Shown here in pieces: positions 1 to 9,693 of a DNA stretch of 64,000 nucleotides (its first letter is position 1; the number at the start of each line of letters is the position of its first letter). The notes under the pieces are model-generated. The model worked only from the letters and a program-made list of their open reading frames with translations. It ran no database searches and was not told where the DNA came from. Origin of the DNA: Kappaphycus alvarezii (lineage: Eukaryota; Rhodophyta; Florideophyceae; Gigartinales; Solieriaceae); the NCBI GenBank assembly GCA_002205965.3, contig NADL03000676.1:38205-102204 (forward strand), written 5' to 3'. Position numbers and translations under genes: made by a program.

Positions 1-22
1 TGTCCGCAATGACATACATTGA

Positions 23-2062
23 TCTGATAGAAAGCTCTCTCCGGATGTTTCTGCGAAATCGAATGAAGGTCTTCTTGAGTATCATGGTCGTGAGCCGGAG
101 CCAGATCAATTATTCAATGAGATTAATCAGGTACCAGCTGGAGCTAGAAATGGGCAAGTATCGCGCCAATTGAGATCCGTGGAGGCGAGAACTGAAGTAA
201 CGGAGAAAACTGTGTTAGGGTTGACAAGAGTGATCAATAGATTCACGGAGAAGCTTTCGGAGGGTCAGCTGGGTAATCGAGCACCGACGAAAGATGTCAA
301 CTCTGTAGGAAGGTATGATAGCGCATTCAGCAAGGGTGAGATATCGATGGAAAAATACAAAAAGACAATGATTAGACGTCTTCTAAGGATTGAATGAGCG
401 TTTGCTCCGTACAACCTGGCCAGGGGTATATACCATGTGGTATTATCATCTATCATGGAAGAAGTCAGTGGGGATGGTGAGCTCACACCAGCTGGATTAC
501 TCAAAATTGTGGAAACATTGTTTTACTCTACCAGAAGTATTGAGAATAAAAAACCTAACACAGGTAATGGAAAGCTCTACACCAAATTCAGACGTCGTGT
601 TATGCGGATTGTTGTTCAAAATGCTCAGCAAGGGTACATGAGGGTCTTTGAAACAGAGACTGAGCACTTGAGCTCATGAGACAAGTCAGCTGATGAAAAA
701 CCTTATTCAATACCTAAATGGATGGGGAGGTGTCAAGATGGATCGGACGACATAGATTTTCATCACATCGAGAGTGCTCAGCAGGTAAAATAACCGGTTT
801 CAGGTGACAATAAGTTGTATAAACGTCGCATTCATATCAGAAAGGGATCAAACACGCATATATTTGACGGTGTTGTTTTTGCAAGGACTTTCCTGTATTC
901 ATCAATAACAGGAGTGATGAACACGACAAGGAAGACCGCTCCTATAGACTACTGCGAGTTTGTCGGCTACTTGTTCACAGACTGGTTCCAATGTAGTGAG
1001 CGTACCGTGAGTCAGGAAAATTCATCACTCAGGTGGAGTAGAGGGCGGCAATCTGATAGGGCTTTGAAATATGAAGATATTCCATTTGTCTTTAATCCTT
1101 CAGCTGAAGATGCATCTGAGCTCGAAAACGACACTAAGAATTTTTGCAAGTTCGCTCAGAAGCAATCCAGTTTGATGTTCAATGCAGTCCACGAAGCTCT
1201 TTTCAATTTGAACCGGAAAAACAGAAATATTCGAAGTAGAAAGGGAAGTGAGGTACCCTTTTGGAAGCGATGTGTGAACCTAGTGGATGCAGCTGCCTAT
1301 TTTACAAAGTACTTGTATGGGTTTGACAAAGATACTACATTCTTTGGGATGATTGCATATCACAAGGCTTCAATTGTAGCCTTTTACAGTATGAGTCGTG
1401 CTTTACGCAGAATCATTGACCATTGCCACAGTGACATGATGACTGAAGCTTTAGAATCAGAGTTAGAGGCAGCTGCTACAGAAAACATGAATGAAACAAG
1501 CCGTGGTGAAGATACAGAATGTGTTGCAGCTGCAATAGAGAGTATTCAGTCAATACTTGTGCCATCTACAGCTTTACAAAGAAGATTTGTAGTATGGGCA
1601 ACTTTTGCGGTAGGAGAGGAGTACTTCAAACATCAAAATGTCATATCTGATGATTAGAGCGGGGAGAATTCCGAACAAGACGACCAGGAAATTTACTTCA
1701 AATCCGGTTCAGAGGTGATTTCACCGGAAGATGAAGACGATCTTGAAGACGGCTTAGATACCAGAGCTATGTAGAATTCAGTCTTATTATCAGATAGATG
1801 CCGCGAAGGGACTTTTGTAATGACCGAAACAGTTGGTTACTCGAAAACTTCGATAGAGCTTTTATTATGGGCTAATGTCAAAGCGCTATCACTTCCATGT
1901 TTTAAGAATTTCTTAGAAAGGATCACTTCCTCTTATAGCTCCTTGACGCCTTCCCTGAAGCACAATTTCAAACGCAGAACCCTTCTGACCACTGTTTTAA
2001 CTCTGCAACTCACTGCTCATACCGTCAGTCGCAGAGCCCTTGACCTTACCAGTAATTCATAG
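23..2062 (+). pseudogene. Long decayed reading frame, unknown product
   Basis: A single frame stays open for 680 codons except for five stops: TGA 395-397, TGA 677-679, TAA 791-793, TAG 1655-1657 and TAG 1772-1774; it ends at TAG 2060-2062. A random frame would hold about 30 stops, so this was recently coding. The largest uninterrupted piece (794-1654) encodes about 287 residues, rich in basic residues near its start and acidic near its end (runs of E and D around 1490-1520 and 1700-1770). I recognise no domain. All five stops could come from CGA, CAA or CAG by one C-to-T change. The 5' end is outside the window or before the stop at 20-22. Palindromes centred on CAGCTG are frequent here, as in the decayed coding blocks at 5.2-6.3 and 10.7-15 kb, so the three may belong to one class of element. 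A host pseudogene is the alternative. Confidence 0.6.
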
Positions 2063-2308
2063 TGGCCCTTGTTCCCAATTAGTAAGGTTCCCACCCCTTT
2101 TGATGATGGCTTGTTTAAAAATATCCTTTGAATTTTTTTTAAAATAAGCGATTGAAAATAAGTTTGAAAACTATTTTTGAAATAAGTTTTGTAGTTTTTA
2201 ACAAGTGAGATTAAGTACATGTATCTTAACCAATAGTCGGTCAGTGAGTGTACACTCCAGAAACATTATGAGTAAATAAATATTATATAATAGATCACAA
2301 TCACTATG
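2063..2308. other. AT-rich spacer, no feature seen
   Basis: This stretch is AT-rich and has stops in all frames. It ends where the 5'-truncated non-LTR retrotransposon begins. I see no promoter or repeat in it. Confidence 0.5.
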
Positions 2309-2310
2309 TC

Positions 2311-3060
2311 TTGCCTCATCAACTCGGCGTGGGCGTTAAAAGCGGGGCTGAGGCCATTGTTCATGCCGTCCGTCGCCTGACGCAAAACACCAAGTTCCAG
2401 GACCACGTATTGATCCAAGTCGATGCCCACAATGCTTTCAACAGCATTTGTCGACAACGCATTCTTGATGCCGTTCTGGACTTTGCACCTGGCATCGCGC
2501 GATGGGTCCACTACTGTTATGGGGATACCTCTTTTCTCTCATTCGGTTCATTCTCCATACTAAGCGCCGATGGCACTCAACAGGGGGATCCTTTGGGGGC
2601 TCTGCTTTTCGCTCTCGCTCTCCATCCTCTCGTTCTCAAGTTCCAGGAGCGATTCCGGCCCCCGCTCAACGCTTGGTATGCAGACGATGGGAACTTGGTC
2701 GTTCCCCGCTCGCAGGCCCTCGAGACTTTGCAATTCTTCAAGAGTCAGGGACCAGCCATCGGGTTCGCACTGAATATGACCAAAACTCACGTATACGGCC
2801 TCTCCTATAATCCCTCTCCCCTCACTCTTCCCTGCCCCTTCTCCACGCCCGATGGCTTTACCGTTCTCGGCTCTCCCATTGGTTCCGATACCTTCGTCAG
2901 CGCCGCATTTCACACCCGTCAAGTTGAAGTAGATCGCATCTTTTCCTGTCTTCAGTCCTTCGATGACGCCCAGATGGCCTACCACTTGCACCGTTTCTGT
3001 GCGAGCGCCTGCAAGGTTGTTTATCTGCTGCGGACTCTCTCCCCCACCAATCTACGGCTT
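2311..3060 (+). pseudogene. Reverse transcriptase domain, non-LTR copy A
   Basis: The translation opens with the PHQLGVGVKSGAEA block typical of endonuclease-type non-LTR reverse transcriptases, then the QVDAHNAFNS motif carrying a catalytic Asp, QGDPLGALLFALALHP, the catalytic YADDGNLV (about residues 117-124) and the thumb block VLGSPIGSD. The fingers region N-terminal to QLGVGV is missing. The good frame leaves this reading frame at about 3058, where the next frame takes over with no gap in homology, so one indel has occurred. Residues downstream of that point in this frame (to 3222) are not part of the protein. Not functional: truncated, frameshifted and interrupted downstream. Confidence 0.85.
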
Positions 3061-3891
3061 TGGCCGTCAGCTTCGACCGGAAGCAGCGGGAGGCTTTCGC
3101 ACAGATTCATGGTCCTTGCACCGACTCCGAATGGGAGCAAGCCTGCCTTCCTATTTCCTACGGGGGCCTCGGCATTCTTCTCGCTTCGTCAATCCCTGAG
3201 TCCGCTTATGCGGCTTCGATGATTGATGTTTTCCGCCGTTTCTCAGATCTGCTCTCCTTCTCGGGAGACCTACACCTGGAGGAAGTGCCTCGGGCCGCGA
3301 TTTCTTTATTATCTACCCGTTATCCAGATCTTTCGGCTTCCCTGTCGCCCACTTCCCTGTTTCAGAGGTGTCAAACGCCGGTCCCCGACGAACGGCTCCA
3401 GTCTGCTATCTCGTCTGAGCTTCACAGTTCGACGTTCGATCGGATCTTCCGATCATCCTCTGACCGCGACAGATCTCGCCTCCTATCTGTCCGTGAGTCG
3501 TCCGCCTGTTCAGCTTTCTCTACTTTACTGCACCCTCACCGCGGCACCTATCTGTCCTCGCAAGCTTGGATAGTCGCTGTATCTCTACGCCTCGGCCGCG
3601 CGATTTTCTCTGGTCATGATCGATGTCCGGTATGTGCTCGCCGTTCCAACGACATCGCCCCGTTGCTCGATCCTGAGGGCAAACATGCCCTCACCTGTAA
3701 GTACAACGATGGGCAGACTCGTCGCCACAATGTCTTGCGTAACGCTCTCCATCGCTACTGTAAGGAGCTTGGAATTTCTGCCTCTCTTGAACATCTGCTT
3801 CCTCCCCTTCCCCCTTCGTCCTCTTCCTCGTCCGCCCTTCGCATAGATCTTTATATCCCTGCTGCATATGGCCTCGACCCGAAGGATATTG
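3060..3891 (+). pseudogene. Non-LTR copy A: linker, CCHC motif and first half of restriction-like endonuclease
   Basis: This frame continues the retrotransposon protein after the frameshift. Near residues 195-215 there is C-P-V-C followed by D-P-E-G-K-H-A-L-T-C, a Cys-Cys-His-Cys zinc-binding pattern as found just before the endonuclease domain in R2-type proteins, then the basic RRHNVLRNAL block. R-I-D-L-Y-I-P (about residues 261-267) corresponds to the RPD-type part of the PD-(D/E)XK endonuclease. The reading stops being element-like at the codons for K-D-I (3882-3890), exactly where the 718-bp insertion begins. It resumes at 4617 as A-L-D-V-T-V. Confidence 0.8.
3885..3891 (+). repeat. Target-site duplication GATATTG, left copy
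   Basis: GATATTG is present here and at 4610-4616. Removing the intervening 718 bp and one copy restores the endonuclease frame (K-D-I then A-L-D-V-T-V), which supports a 7-bp target duplication. Confidence 0.8.
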
Positions 3892-4609
3892 ATGTGCGCA
3901 AATTCGCACACGAAAAAATTTAGATGAGGACCATAATTGTATACAGTATTGGAACTGGGAAGATATTTTTACAGTTTTTGAATTTGCAAGATATTTTTAA
4001 TTTGGGTGAGTGTGGCAAATTCATCGGTTGATTTTTTATTTTAGGACACGCTGTCATAGTGGATGTCAGTACAGTTCTAGGTTGTGGGTGATACTACGAG
4101 TGACTCTGAAAGGTCTATATAATGGCCACATCAATTCCCACCCCTGGCCGATGGGTGGCTGGCATGGGTATGGCACCTAGATATTTACCTTGAGGAAATA
4201 TCTTCTAATGGTCTCTCTGGTTCACACGATTCCCGTGAATGCGTTTTATGGTATTTAGTATGTTTGATTGAGACTTTAGGATTAGCCGAAAAGTCTATAT
4301 AAGCTGAGTAAAGTGCTTCCTCCTTGAGAGGTCAAGCAAGTTGGCAGACAACTTCAGGTCAAGCTCCGAGTAGTAGGAAGTTGAGAGTCAACTTCAGACC
4401 CTAGAAAACTTTTTCCTAAGCTGGTCGCAGAGCATCAGTGGTAGACCCTGCCCCTTTTATACTTGCTTGTAGCCCTCTCAACTCTCTCCCATATACACTC
4501 CTTTTTATTTGTTCAACTATACCACGGTAGCACTTTTGTCGCTCGCAACACCTCCGTCTTGGGGTAGTTGGTTCTAAGTATCTCTTCTCCCGACGATTTA
4601 CCCCTATCA
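3892..4609 (+). mobile_element. 718-bp solo-LTR-like insertion (dispersed repeat copy a)
   Basis: The insertion is bounded by the 7-bp duplication GATATTG. It starts ATGTGCGC and ends TATCA; ignoring the first A it runs TG...CA, as LTRs do. The first 18 bases after that A (3893-3910) form a hairpin: TGTGCG, six-base loop, CGCACA. Two TATA-like sites (TATATAA near 4117 and 4298) and a conserved block around 4310-4400 recur in the other copies of this family. Copy e (27,586-28,225, minus) matches over most of this length. Other copies (8.2, 17.4, 20.1, 35.0, 43.5 and 56.5 kb) share only about the last 400 bp. I favour a solo LTR, but no full-length element with two such LTRs is in the window and a 7-bp duplication is longer than the usual 4-6. 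Confidence 0.65.
3893..3910 (+). other. Hairpin at the left terminus of the 718-bp insertion
   Basis: TGTGCG and CGCACA form a perfect 6-bp stem around a six-base loop at the very end of the insertion. A similar GC-rich and A-run sequence occurs at 27,544-27,575, next to copy e. Confidence 0.6.
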
Positions 4610-4616
4610 GATATTG
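4610..4616 (+). repeat. Target-site duplication GATATTG, right copy
   Basis: Right-hand partner of 3885-3891; the endonuclease reading frame resumes immediately after it. Confidence 0.8.
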
Positions 4617-4954
4617 CTTTGGATGTCACAGTGGCCCATCCACAGGTCACTTCTCGCGTTTCCCAGTGTGCCCTATCTGGCGGCGCAGCTGCCTCAATGG
4701 CTGAACGTGCGAAACACACGCACTACGGTCTAGTCTGCCACACGAACGATATACGGCTTCTTCCTGTTGGTATTGATGTGTTCGGTGCCCTTGGGGCCGA
4801 CGGTGCGACTTTCTTCCGGCGCCTTTCTACGTTCGCTGCTGCCCGTCGAGGCACCACTCCCCAATGGGAGCTGCACCTCCTAATCACGCGCTTTGTGTTC
4901 TGCTTGCATGGGTTACAAGCTCGTCAAGTTCTTACCAGATGCATTTCCGATTAG
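4617..4954 (+). pseudogene. Non-LTR copy A: second half of restriction-like endonuclease and C-terminus
   Basis: The frame resumes with A-L-D-V-T-V, the second conserved acidic strand of the PD-(D/E)XK-like endonuclease. An Ala-rich helix follows, then the C-terminal block L-L-P-V-G-I-D-V-F-G-A-L-G and an Arg-rich stretch that ends the protein at the TAG near 4952. The block after the catalytic motif has relatives at 6691-6780 and about 59,500-59,625 (M-A-F-D-I-Y-G, then G-P), so at least three C-terminal ends of this superfamily occur here. This half shows no frameshift of its own. Confidence 0.8.
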
Positions 4955-5180
4955 TTTCTCTCTCATCCCCTATGCATGTTAATTTCTCTGTAATCCCCCT
5001 CAGCATGTTCTCCCACATGCTCTTTCCACATCCCGTAAAGATTACACACATGTTCTACCTAATACTTTTAGTGGGACAGTATTGCATCATAGTGGTACTG
5101 TAAATAGGTACAGCCGGTTGAGATCGGGCTTTAACGAATGGCAACTTCTGACTTGCAATGTCTGTGACTGAGGCACGACC
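4955..5180. other. 3' tail of the non-LTR element and spacer
   Basis: T-rich sequence follows the stop, with short repeats of CATGTT/CATGTG near 4970-5050. I see no poly(A) tract or clear 3' boundary. The start of the next decayed coding block near 5181 is uncertain. Confidence 0.4.
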
Positions 5181-5251
5181 GCAGACATCAAAGCCTTACG
5201 AGCATATATCTTTCCCATTTCAAAAGAACAATCTGGCAGCTGCCGAGAAAC

Positions 5252-5710
5252 ATGGCCCTCAACTTTCATGTGCGGCGTAATGAACACGCTCGGAGACCAG
5301 GCGCAGGCGATCCGCTGTTTAGGAACTTCGCAGACCCTACCCGCCTTTCCAGGAGACATGCTTGGATCTTGAAACCAGTCTTGCCATCATGGCAGGATGT
5401 GTTTAAACGCGAAAGAAGGGAGAGACCAGACATGGAGAAGTGTGGGCATAAAGATCAGAAACGAGGAACGAAGGAAATGATGAAGTGGTTTTACGACTTT
5501 CAGAGCATACACTGATATTTTCGTATACCGAAATCACTCTAATGTGATGGGAGTTTTGCGCGCCATGAAATAGAGCTTTATTATTTGGACGAGATGGACA
5601 AGCTTCCTGAAAACCTGCCGACGGACATTTTAACCTGGCGTTTGCCCTTGGTTCGGACAAGGGGTGCGTTCGTTGGGAGGTGGTGGAACTATCCTGGAGG
5701 GATTATTTAA
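5252..5710 (+). pseudogene. Decayed coding block, unknown protein (part 1)
   Basis: One frame reads as protein through 5252-5710 with stops only at 5513-5515 (TGA) and about 5549, then at the end. It holds a basic N-terminal part (HVRRNEHARRPG), R-R-H-A-W-I-L-K-P-V-L-P-S-W near residues 33-46, a Lys/Arg-rich stretch, and after the first stop the segment E-L-Y-Y-L-D-E-M-D-K-L-P followed by W-R-L-P-L and G-R-W-W-N. I cannot assign a family. The residue mix and CAGCTG palindromes resemble the decayed blocks at 23-2062 and 10.7-15 kb. A fragment of a large DNA transposon or of a host gene are both possible. Confidence 0.4.
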
Positions 5711-6042
5711 TAATCGGGGCCAGCTGGCGATCATTCTACAATACTTTTAATCCAGCAGATTCTATGGACATATTAGTTTGTGATGGTACTATATCATGGC
5801 TTTCAACTATTTATCCAAAGGTGCCACAGTGGTTTGTGGAGTACTCCTTTCCAGCTGGAGTTTTGACGCCAACTCTCCTATGCGTTTACTACTACCATAC
5901 TAGAATGGTAACTACAAATGGAAGGAAAGCTGGGATATGGAACCTCATTCTCCAGCTGGAATTCAGTGTTCTCTTCATAGAATGTTGTTTACAGGAGGCA
6001 GCTAGAGCAAAGCGTGGTCACGTTTCCCTATGTAGAGAGTAA
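5680..6042 (+). pseudogene. Decayed coding block, unknown protein (part 2)
   Basis: A 120-codon frame overlaps the end of part 1 in another register and probably continues it after a frameshift. It encodes an aromatic-rich sequence (many W, Y and F). I recognise no domain. It holds three perfect 10-bp palindromes around CAGCTG (5719-5728, 5850-5859, 5951-5960). It may instead be partly a chance frame, since an alternative frame over 5900-6050 also reads acceptably. Confidence 0.3.
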
Positions 6043-6119
6043 ATTGGCTTTATTCGACAGTTCCAAATGTCCCAACTGATCCAGATACATGCTGTGGAAA
6101 GAATACTGGTCAAACCGAT

Positions 6120-6341
6120 TCCCATTACATTTTGGCTCGACTGACTGATGTAGCGAGGAGCCCTACTGTTTACTGGAACACCATGGCGCTCGAATGGCTG
6201 AAGTTTTGGCCTAAGAACTTCGAGCTTCGTTTGGACAGAGAAGGATACAGGATTCATCAATTTCACTATGACATCTTTAAAATGGCATCTGAAATAGATT
6301 TAGTATGGCTGCAAAGGACTGCAGCCCTACAGTTTAGTTAG
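6120..6341 (+). pseudogene. Decayed coding block, unknown protein (part 3)
   Basis: Open frame of about 73 codons ending at TAG 6339-6341. It reads L-A-R-L-T-D near its start, then a mixed hydrophobic and charged helix-like region (W-L-K-F-W-P-K-N-F-E-L-R-L-D-R-E-G-Y). It lies in a different register from part 2, so a second frameshift would be needed to join them. The composition looks like real protein, but no family is recognised. Confidence 0.35.
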
Positions 6342-6690
6342 AGGTGGGCGTGGATCAGCACAGCAGGTTAGCTACGCTTAAATTATAGGCGCCCAAAAAT
6401 GCTTTCGTACCCTTAGAAGTGTATTTGGCCGAATTAGGGTTTCCATGCGTAGTTGGACGAAGATTACAGGAACTCTACACTACAAAGGATTTTAAAAGGA
6501 TTCCTACCTGTAAATTACTCACAGTAAACCAACGACATAATTTCTCCCCGTCTGGAAAATAGTTATCAAATAGTTGTTTGGAATTCTCAAACTGAAGCTG
6601 TAAATGGGGGGCGACATTTGGGTGCTTTATTTCTTCAATGTACTACGGTTTCTTCCCTGCATTAGGAGAGAAGATCGTTACTACAGCCTC
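6342..6690. other. No feature seen
   Basis: About 350 bp without a convincing frame or repeat. Confidence 0.4.
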
Positions 6691-6780
6691 CGATGGCCTT
6701 CGATATCTACGGTTCTGTTGGGCCTAGGACTGAAGCTGGGCTTGATCTAATTGCGGTTGTCTGGAAAACCATGGGATAGG
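6691..6780 (+). pseudogene. C-terminal scrap of a non-LTR endonuclease-type protein
   Basis: The frame reads P-P-M-A-F-D-I-Y-G-S-V-G-P, matching the C-terminal block of non-LTR copy A (P-V-G-I-D-V-F-G) and the scrap near 59,510. It is only about 30 codons long, so the assignment rests on that one motif. Confidence 0.35.
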
Positions 6781-6784
6781 TCGA

Positions 6785-6830
6785 AAATATCTTCCAACAG
6801 TAAAACACCCAAACGTTTCCCGCCCATCTC
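6785..6830 (-). repeat. LTR-end-like motif, also present twice near 45.1-45.3 kb
   Basis: Read on the minus strand this gives a G-rich run followed by a T-rich block and TTGGAAGATAT. The same roughly 45-base pattern occurs at 45,062-45,109 (minus) and 45,253-45,300 (plus), in both cases just after a polypurine run, as at the start of a 3' LTR. Here it is isolated. Confidence 0.45.
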
Positions 6831-7096
6831 AGAGAACCGAGACCACACGGCCAACATAGAACAATACCCGATATCAGGGCCATGGGAAGCTGTGGAGGAA
6901 CGGACTTCTTTGACCTCACTTTTTTCAGTCTTCTGGCACCTTCTAACCGAAGGATCCGGTGCTTCAACCCACTGAAGCCCTTGAAAGCAGCCTAAGCCGC
7001 CAAGCAAAGAAGTTAACATCTTTCCTAGCGGCCACGTCTCGATCCAGGCTCGTGCCAGTCCCGATATACACACTCGGAGGATAACACCCGGAGGCT

Positions 7097-7247
7097 TATG
7101 CAGTTTTAACGGATGTGGCTAAGGGCGTCGCTGTGCGAGCTATGGAGACATATAGACGGGTGAGATCCGTCTTCATGCAAATGCATGCTGCTGCTGCTGT
7201 TACATCCAACGCAGCATGTCTTATGGCTGGCCTCAAGGCTGCCTTTT
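7097..7247 (+). pseudogene. Short decayed coding fragment, unknown
   Basis: About 48 codons in one frame, ending at TGA 7247-7249, read T-D-V-A-K-G-V-A-V-R-A-M-E-T-Y followed by an Ala-rich helix. The residue pattern is protein-like. No family is recognised and no start is clear. Confidence 0.25.
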
Positions 7248-7553
7248 GACAGAGCGTGAGTATTTCTTTAACAAACGCGTAAAGCAATAGCCGCCTAATG
7301 CACGGGAAGTAACCGAGTAATACATTGAAGAAATAAAGCACCTATATGTTTTCCTCCTATATGAAAATTATGGTCGCCTTGCCATAAGTCTCCATCGCCC
7401 TGTCTATTGATGAAATGATGGAAAACCGACCATAGCTTTCAAATAGTAAGCGACCAAAACTTTCCCCTAAAACTGACGGCTAACTATACTGCAAACTTAT
7501 CTTCAGTACCATGAATGCACCACTTTAACAAGAAACTAAATGAGAGTATGCTA

Positions 7554-7711
7554 GACAAACTGAAACCAGCGACGGTTTGACCGGTGCCCTACCAGTAGAA
7601 AGGGATGGAAGAAATTTCCACCACTATAGCCAGGGCAAGCCAAGGCGACGGCAGCTTGAAAAAATCCCATTGGATGAACTATGCAAACAATTACTGAAAA
7701 TGGACCGTAAT
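7554..7711 (+). pseudogene. Short decayed coding fragment, unknown
   Basis: About 52 codons of a basic, hydrophilic frame (R-R-R-Q-L-E-K-I-P-L-D-E-L-C-K-Q-L-L-K) ending at a stop near 7711. It might be a gag-like or nucleic-acid-binding piece, but nothing diagnostic is present. The sequence from 7712 to 8191 shows no further feature. Confidence 0.2.
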
Positions 7712-8191
7712 GAGTAGTACTGTAGAACAGCGTCATAGCCCATTGGGATTTACACCCTACTGTCCTCCCAAGGGTTATGAACAATTACTGAATAGCCCCA
7801 ACAAGGGGCTGACGAATCGTCACGCATGGCCACGGCATTGTGTGGCATTAGAGGTGGAAATTAGCTACAGTAGCGGCATCAACAGCTCAAATCCAAGAAC
7901 CGCGGTGGACTGCACCAAACTGAAAGATCATTGGCTCAAATATAAAACAATGCCGCATCACGATGGAAGCCATAAAGGTTGTCGAAAATCTCGAGATGAA
8001 GTCATCTTCAAAATGGCACTTCTGTGCACTGCATTTTTTGGATACTGAAGTATAGTATTTTATATAACAAATCGCAGTACAGTGTCTAAGCATCTGAATC
8101 ATCATTTACATAAATTACTTAAATATTCGTACTATCTTAGATCACTACTATATTGATGTCAAAATAATGTGCAAAGTACTTTTTATTGATG

Positions 8192-8213
8192 TTGATGTTA
8201 ACATTAACATCAA
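8192..8213. other. Perfect 10-bp stem with 2-base loop
   Basis: TTGATGTTAA and TTAACATCAA flank CA, giving a perfect inverted repeat just before the start of repeat copy b. It could be a terminal structure or coincidence. Confidence 0.4.
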
Positions 8214-8223
8214 AAGATTATCA

Positions 8224-9480
8224 TCCAAGGCCTCTGTTCGGAGAAAATCAGCGTAAGAGGGATATCAGACGCCCTCTATCCAAAAATGAAGGTGTTGCGA
8301 GCGACAAAAGTGCTATGGGAAGGTATTTTTGGGGAAAAAATGTGCTGTATACCGACGAGAGACCTAGGACAACCGACTTTGTCCGAAAGGGGCAGGCTGT
8401 ACCCTCGCCTTGCGAACAACAGATCTGCTTCCGTGTATATTGCAAGAAAAAAGCAATGGGCTGAAATGGAAGAGGGCTCAGTGGTTCCCCCAACAATCCT
8501 AAAAGGGCAGGCTCTTCCACCTAGCTTCGAGGCTTGAGAGCCGTTTATAAATTTTGGGCCCGAAGATGACTACCAACTTCGTTACTACTGGAATATCCCT
8601 TTTGAATTTGTCTGCCAACTTGCTTGACCTCTCCATGCGGAAAAAGTTTACTCAGCTTATATAGACTTTTGGCTACCCCTAAAGTCCGAACAAAACTACA
8701 GAAGATTCCAAGAAATGCATAACAACACTTTGTGTGGATGATATACTCTAAACAAAAGATAATTAAGAAAACGAACAATCGATCTGGCCCTCTTATTTCG
8801 CATTCTCTAGATCAGACCCAAACAACTCCTCCAAATATCAGTGCTGCCCAAGCAGCCCCACAAATATCTGGGAACCTCTCATAACTCGCCATTTACTCCT
8901 GGGAGATATCAAAACCACTAAAGATACTCCCATCCGGTTCCAGCGTCGGCACCACTTGGTCATTTCCATCCAGCCCCGGCCCCACCATTCAAACACTTCC
9001 TATGCCTCCCTTTCCCTCATCCTACTTGTCCTCGTCCTCATCCTCGTCCTCATCCTCCTCATCATCCTCGTCCTCATCCCCCTCATCGTTAACCTCGTAG
9101 ACCAATTCCCGGGCTTCCCACTCTTCGAAGGTCTCCCCAGCTCCCTCCTCGACTTCCTACTCCTGCCCCATAGGTACCTTCTCCGCCTCCTCCTCGATGA
9201 ACAAGCGACGCACGAATTCGATCAATATTTTTTGCTTGTCGGCGTAGGTAGTTATCAAGGTGAGTAGGTCCAAAAGTGAGTAGGGGAATGGAGTTTAGGG
9301 GGCGGTTGTGGCGAGTTTTGGTGATGGAAGTGGAGGGGCGAAGGTTTTTCATTTTGGTTGTAAATGGAGTGGGACGATTGTGGATGGAGGGTAGAGGGTG
9401 CGAGGGGGAGGGTTGTGTGTGTAGGGGTTGGTGGACCTCAAAAAAGTTGGGTAAAATGGGATTAAGTAATCCTTAGAGGC
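8224..9480 (-). repeat. Dispersed acidic-tail repeat, copy b
   Basis: Read on the minus strand, this copy runs from a CT-rich leader (about 9480-9270) through an acidic reading frame (about 9265-8780) to the roughly 450-bp 3' block (about 8770-8224). It aligns by eye along its length with copy h at 55,700-56,885, including the TTGTTTAGAGTATATCATCC block and the AAAAGTCTATRTAAGCTGA TATA-like block. Its last part diverges from copy h after about 8540. Confidence 0.75.
8780..9265 (-). pseudogene. Acidic-tail protein of the dispersed repeat, copy b
   Basis: On the minus strand the frame reads L-L-T-L-I-T-T-Y-A-D-K-Q-K-I-L-I-E-F-V-R-R-L-F, then a Glu-rich segment (E-E-G-A-G-E-T-F-E-E-W), a long run of E and D, the block P-T-L-E-P-D-G and, after a one-base slip, the C-terminal motif D-I-x-E-E-L-F-G-S-D-L-E. 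In-frame stops lie near 9168 and within the acidic run. The same protein is seen in copy h (55,982-56,449), and its C-terminal motif in copies c and d. I know of no named family for it; the long acidic tract suggests binding to histones or other basic partners, but that is only inference. Confidence 0.55.
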
Positions 9481-9693
9481 GGACTGGAGTCGGTTCTAAA
9501 AAGTTAAAATCGAAATTGCAGTAGCGCATTTGCGTTAAATTTCTACATAAGAAATGAATTTGATGAAGAAGGTAGATTAAAAAACCGTAAAACGCTGATT
9601 TTGAGGAGAGGATACAGTATTAAAATATCTAGAGAGGATGGTAGAAAAATTTGGAAAGGATGGTAAGCGGAGTCAGGGGCGGGATCTTGTAAC
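9481..9693. other. Spacer, no feature seen
   Basis: AT-rich sequence between repeat copy b and the next decayed coding frame. Nothing recognisable. Confidence 0.4.

Larger units (their letters stand above)
2309..4954 (+). mobile_element. Non-LTR retrotransposon copy A (RT + restriction-like endonuclease), 5'-truncated and interrupted
   Basis: The element begins abruptly inside the reverse transcriptase domain, as expected of a 5' truncation made during target-primed reverse transcription, and runs to the stop after the endonuclease domain near 4954. It holds an RT part (2311 to about 3058), a -1-type frameshift near 3058, a second frame (3060-3891) with a CCHC-like motif and the start of the endonuclease, and the rest of the endonuclease (4617-4954). 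A 718-bp insertion (3892-4609) splits the endonuclease. Related fragments lie at 18,340-20,140 and 15,945-16,400 on the minus strand. The clade (R2-like or another endonuclease-bearing clade) cannot be fixed by eye. Confidence 0.85.

Noticed and set aside
785-803. Possible 19-base GT...AG mini-intron
   Set aside because: The coding reading continues in the same frame on both sides with the 19 bases included, apart from one TAA; removing them shifts the frame.
23-2062. Reassigned stop codons (ciliate-like genetic code)
   Set aside because: All three stop codons occur, and other elements in the window have both working stops at normal ends and frameshifts; decay is simpler.
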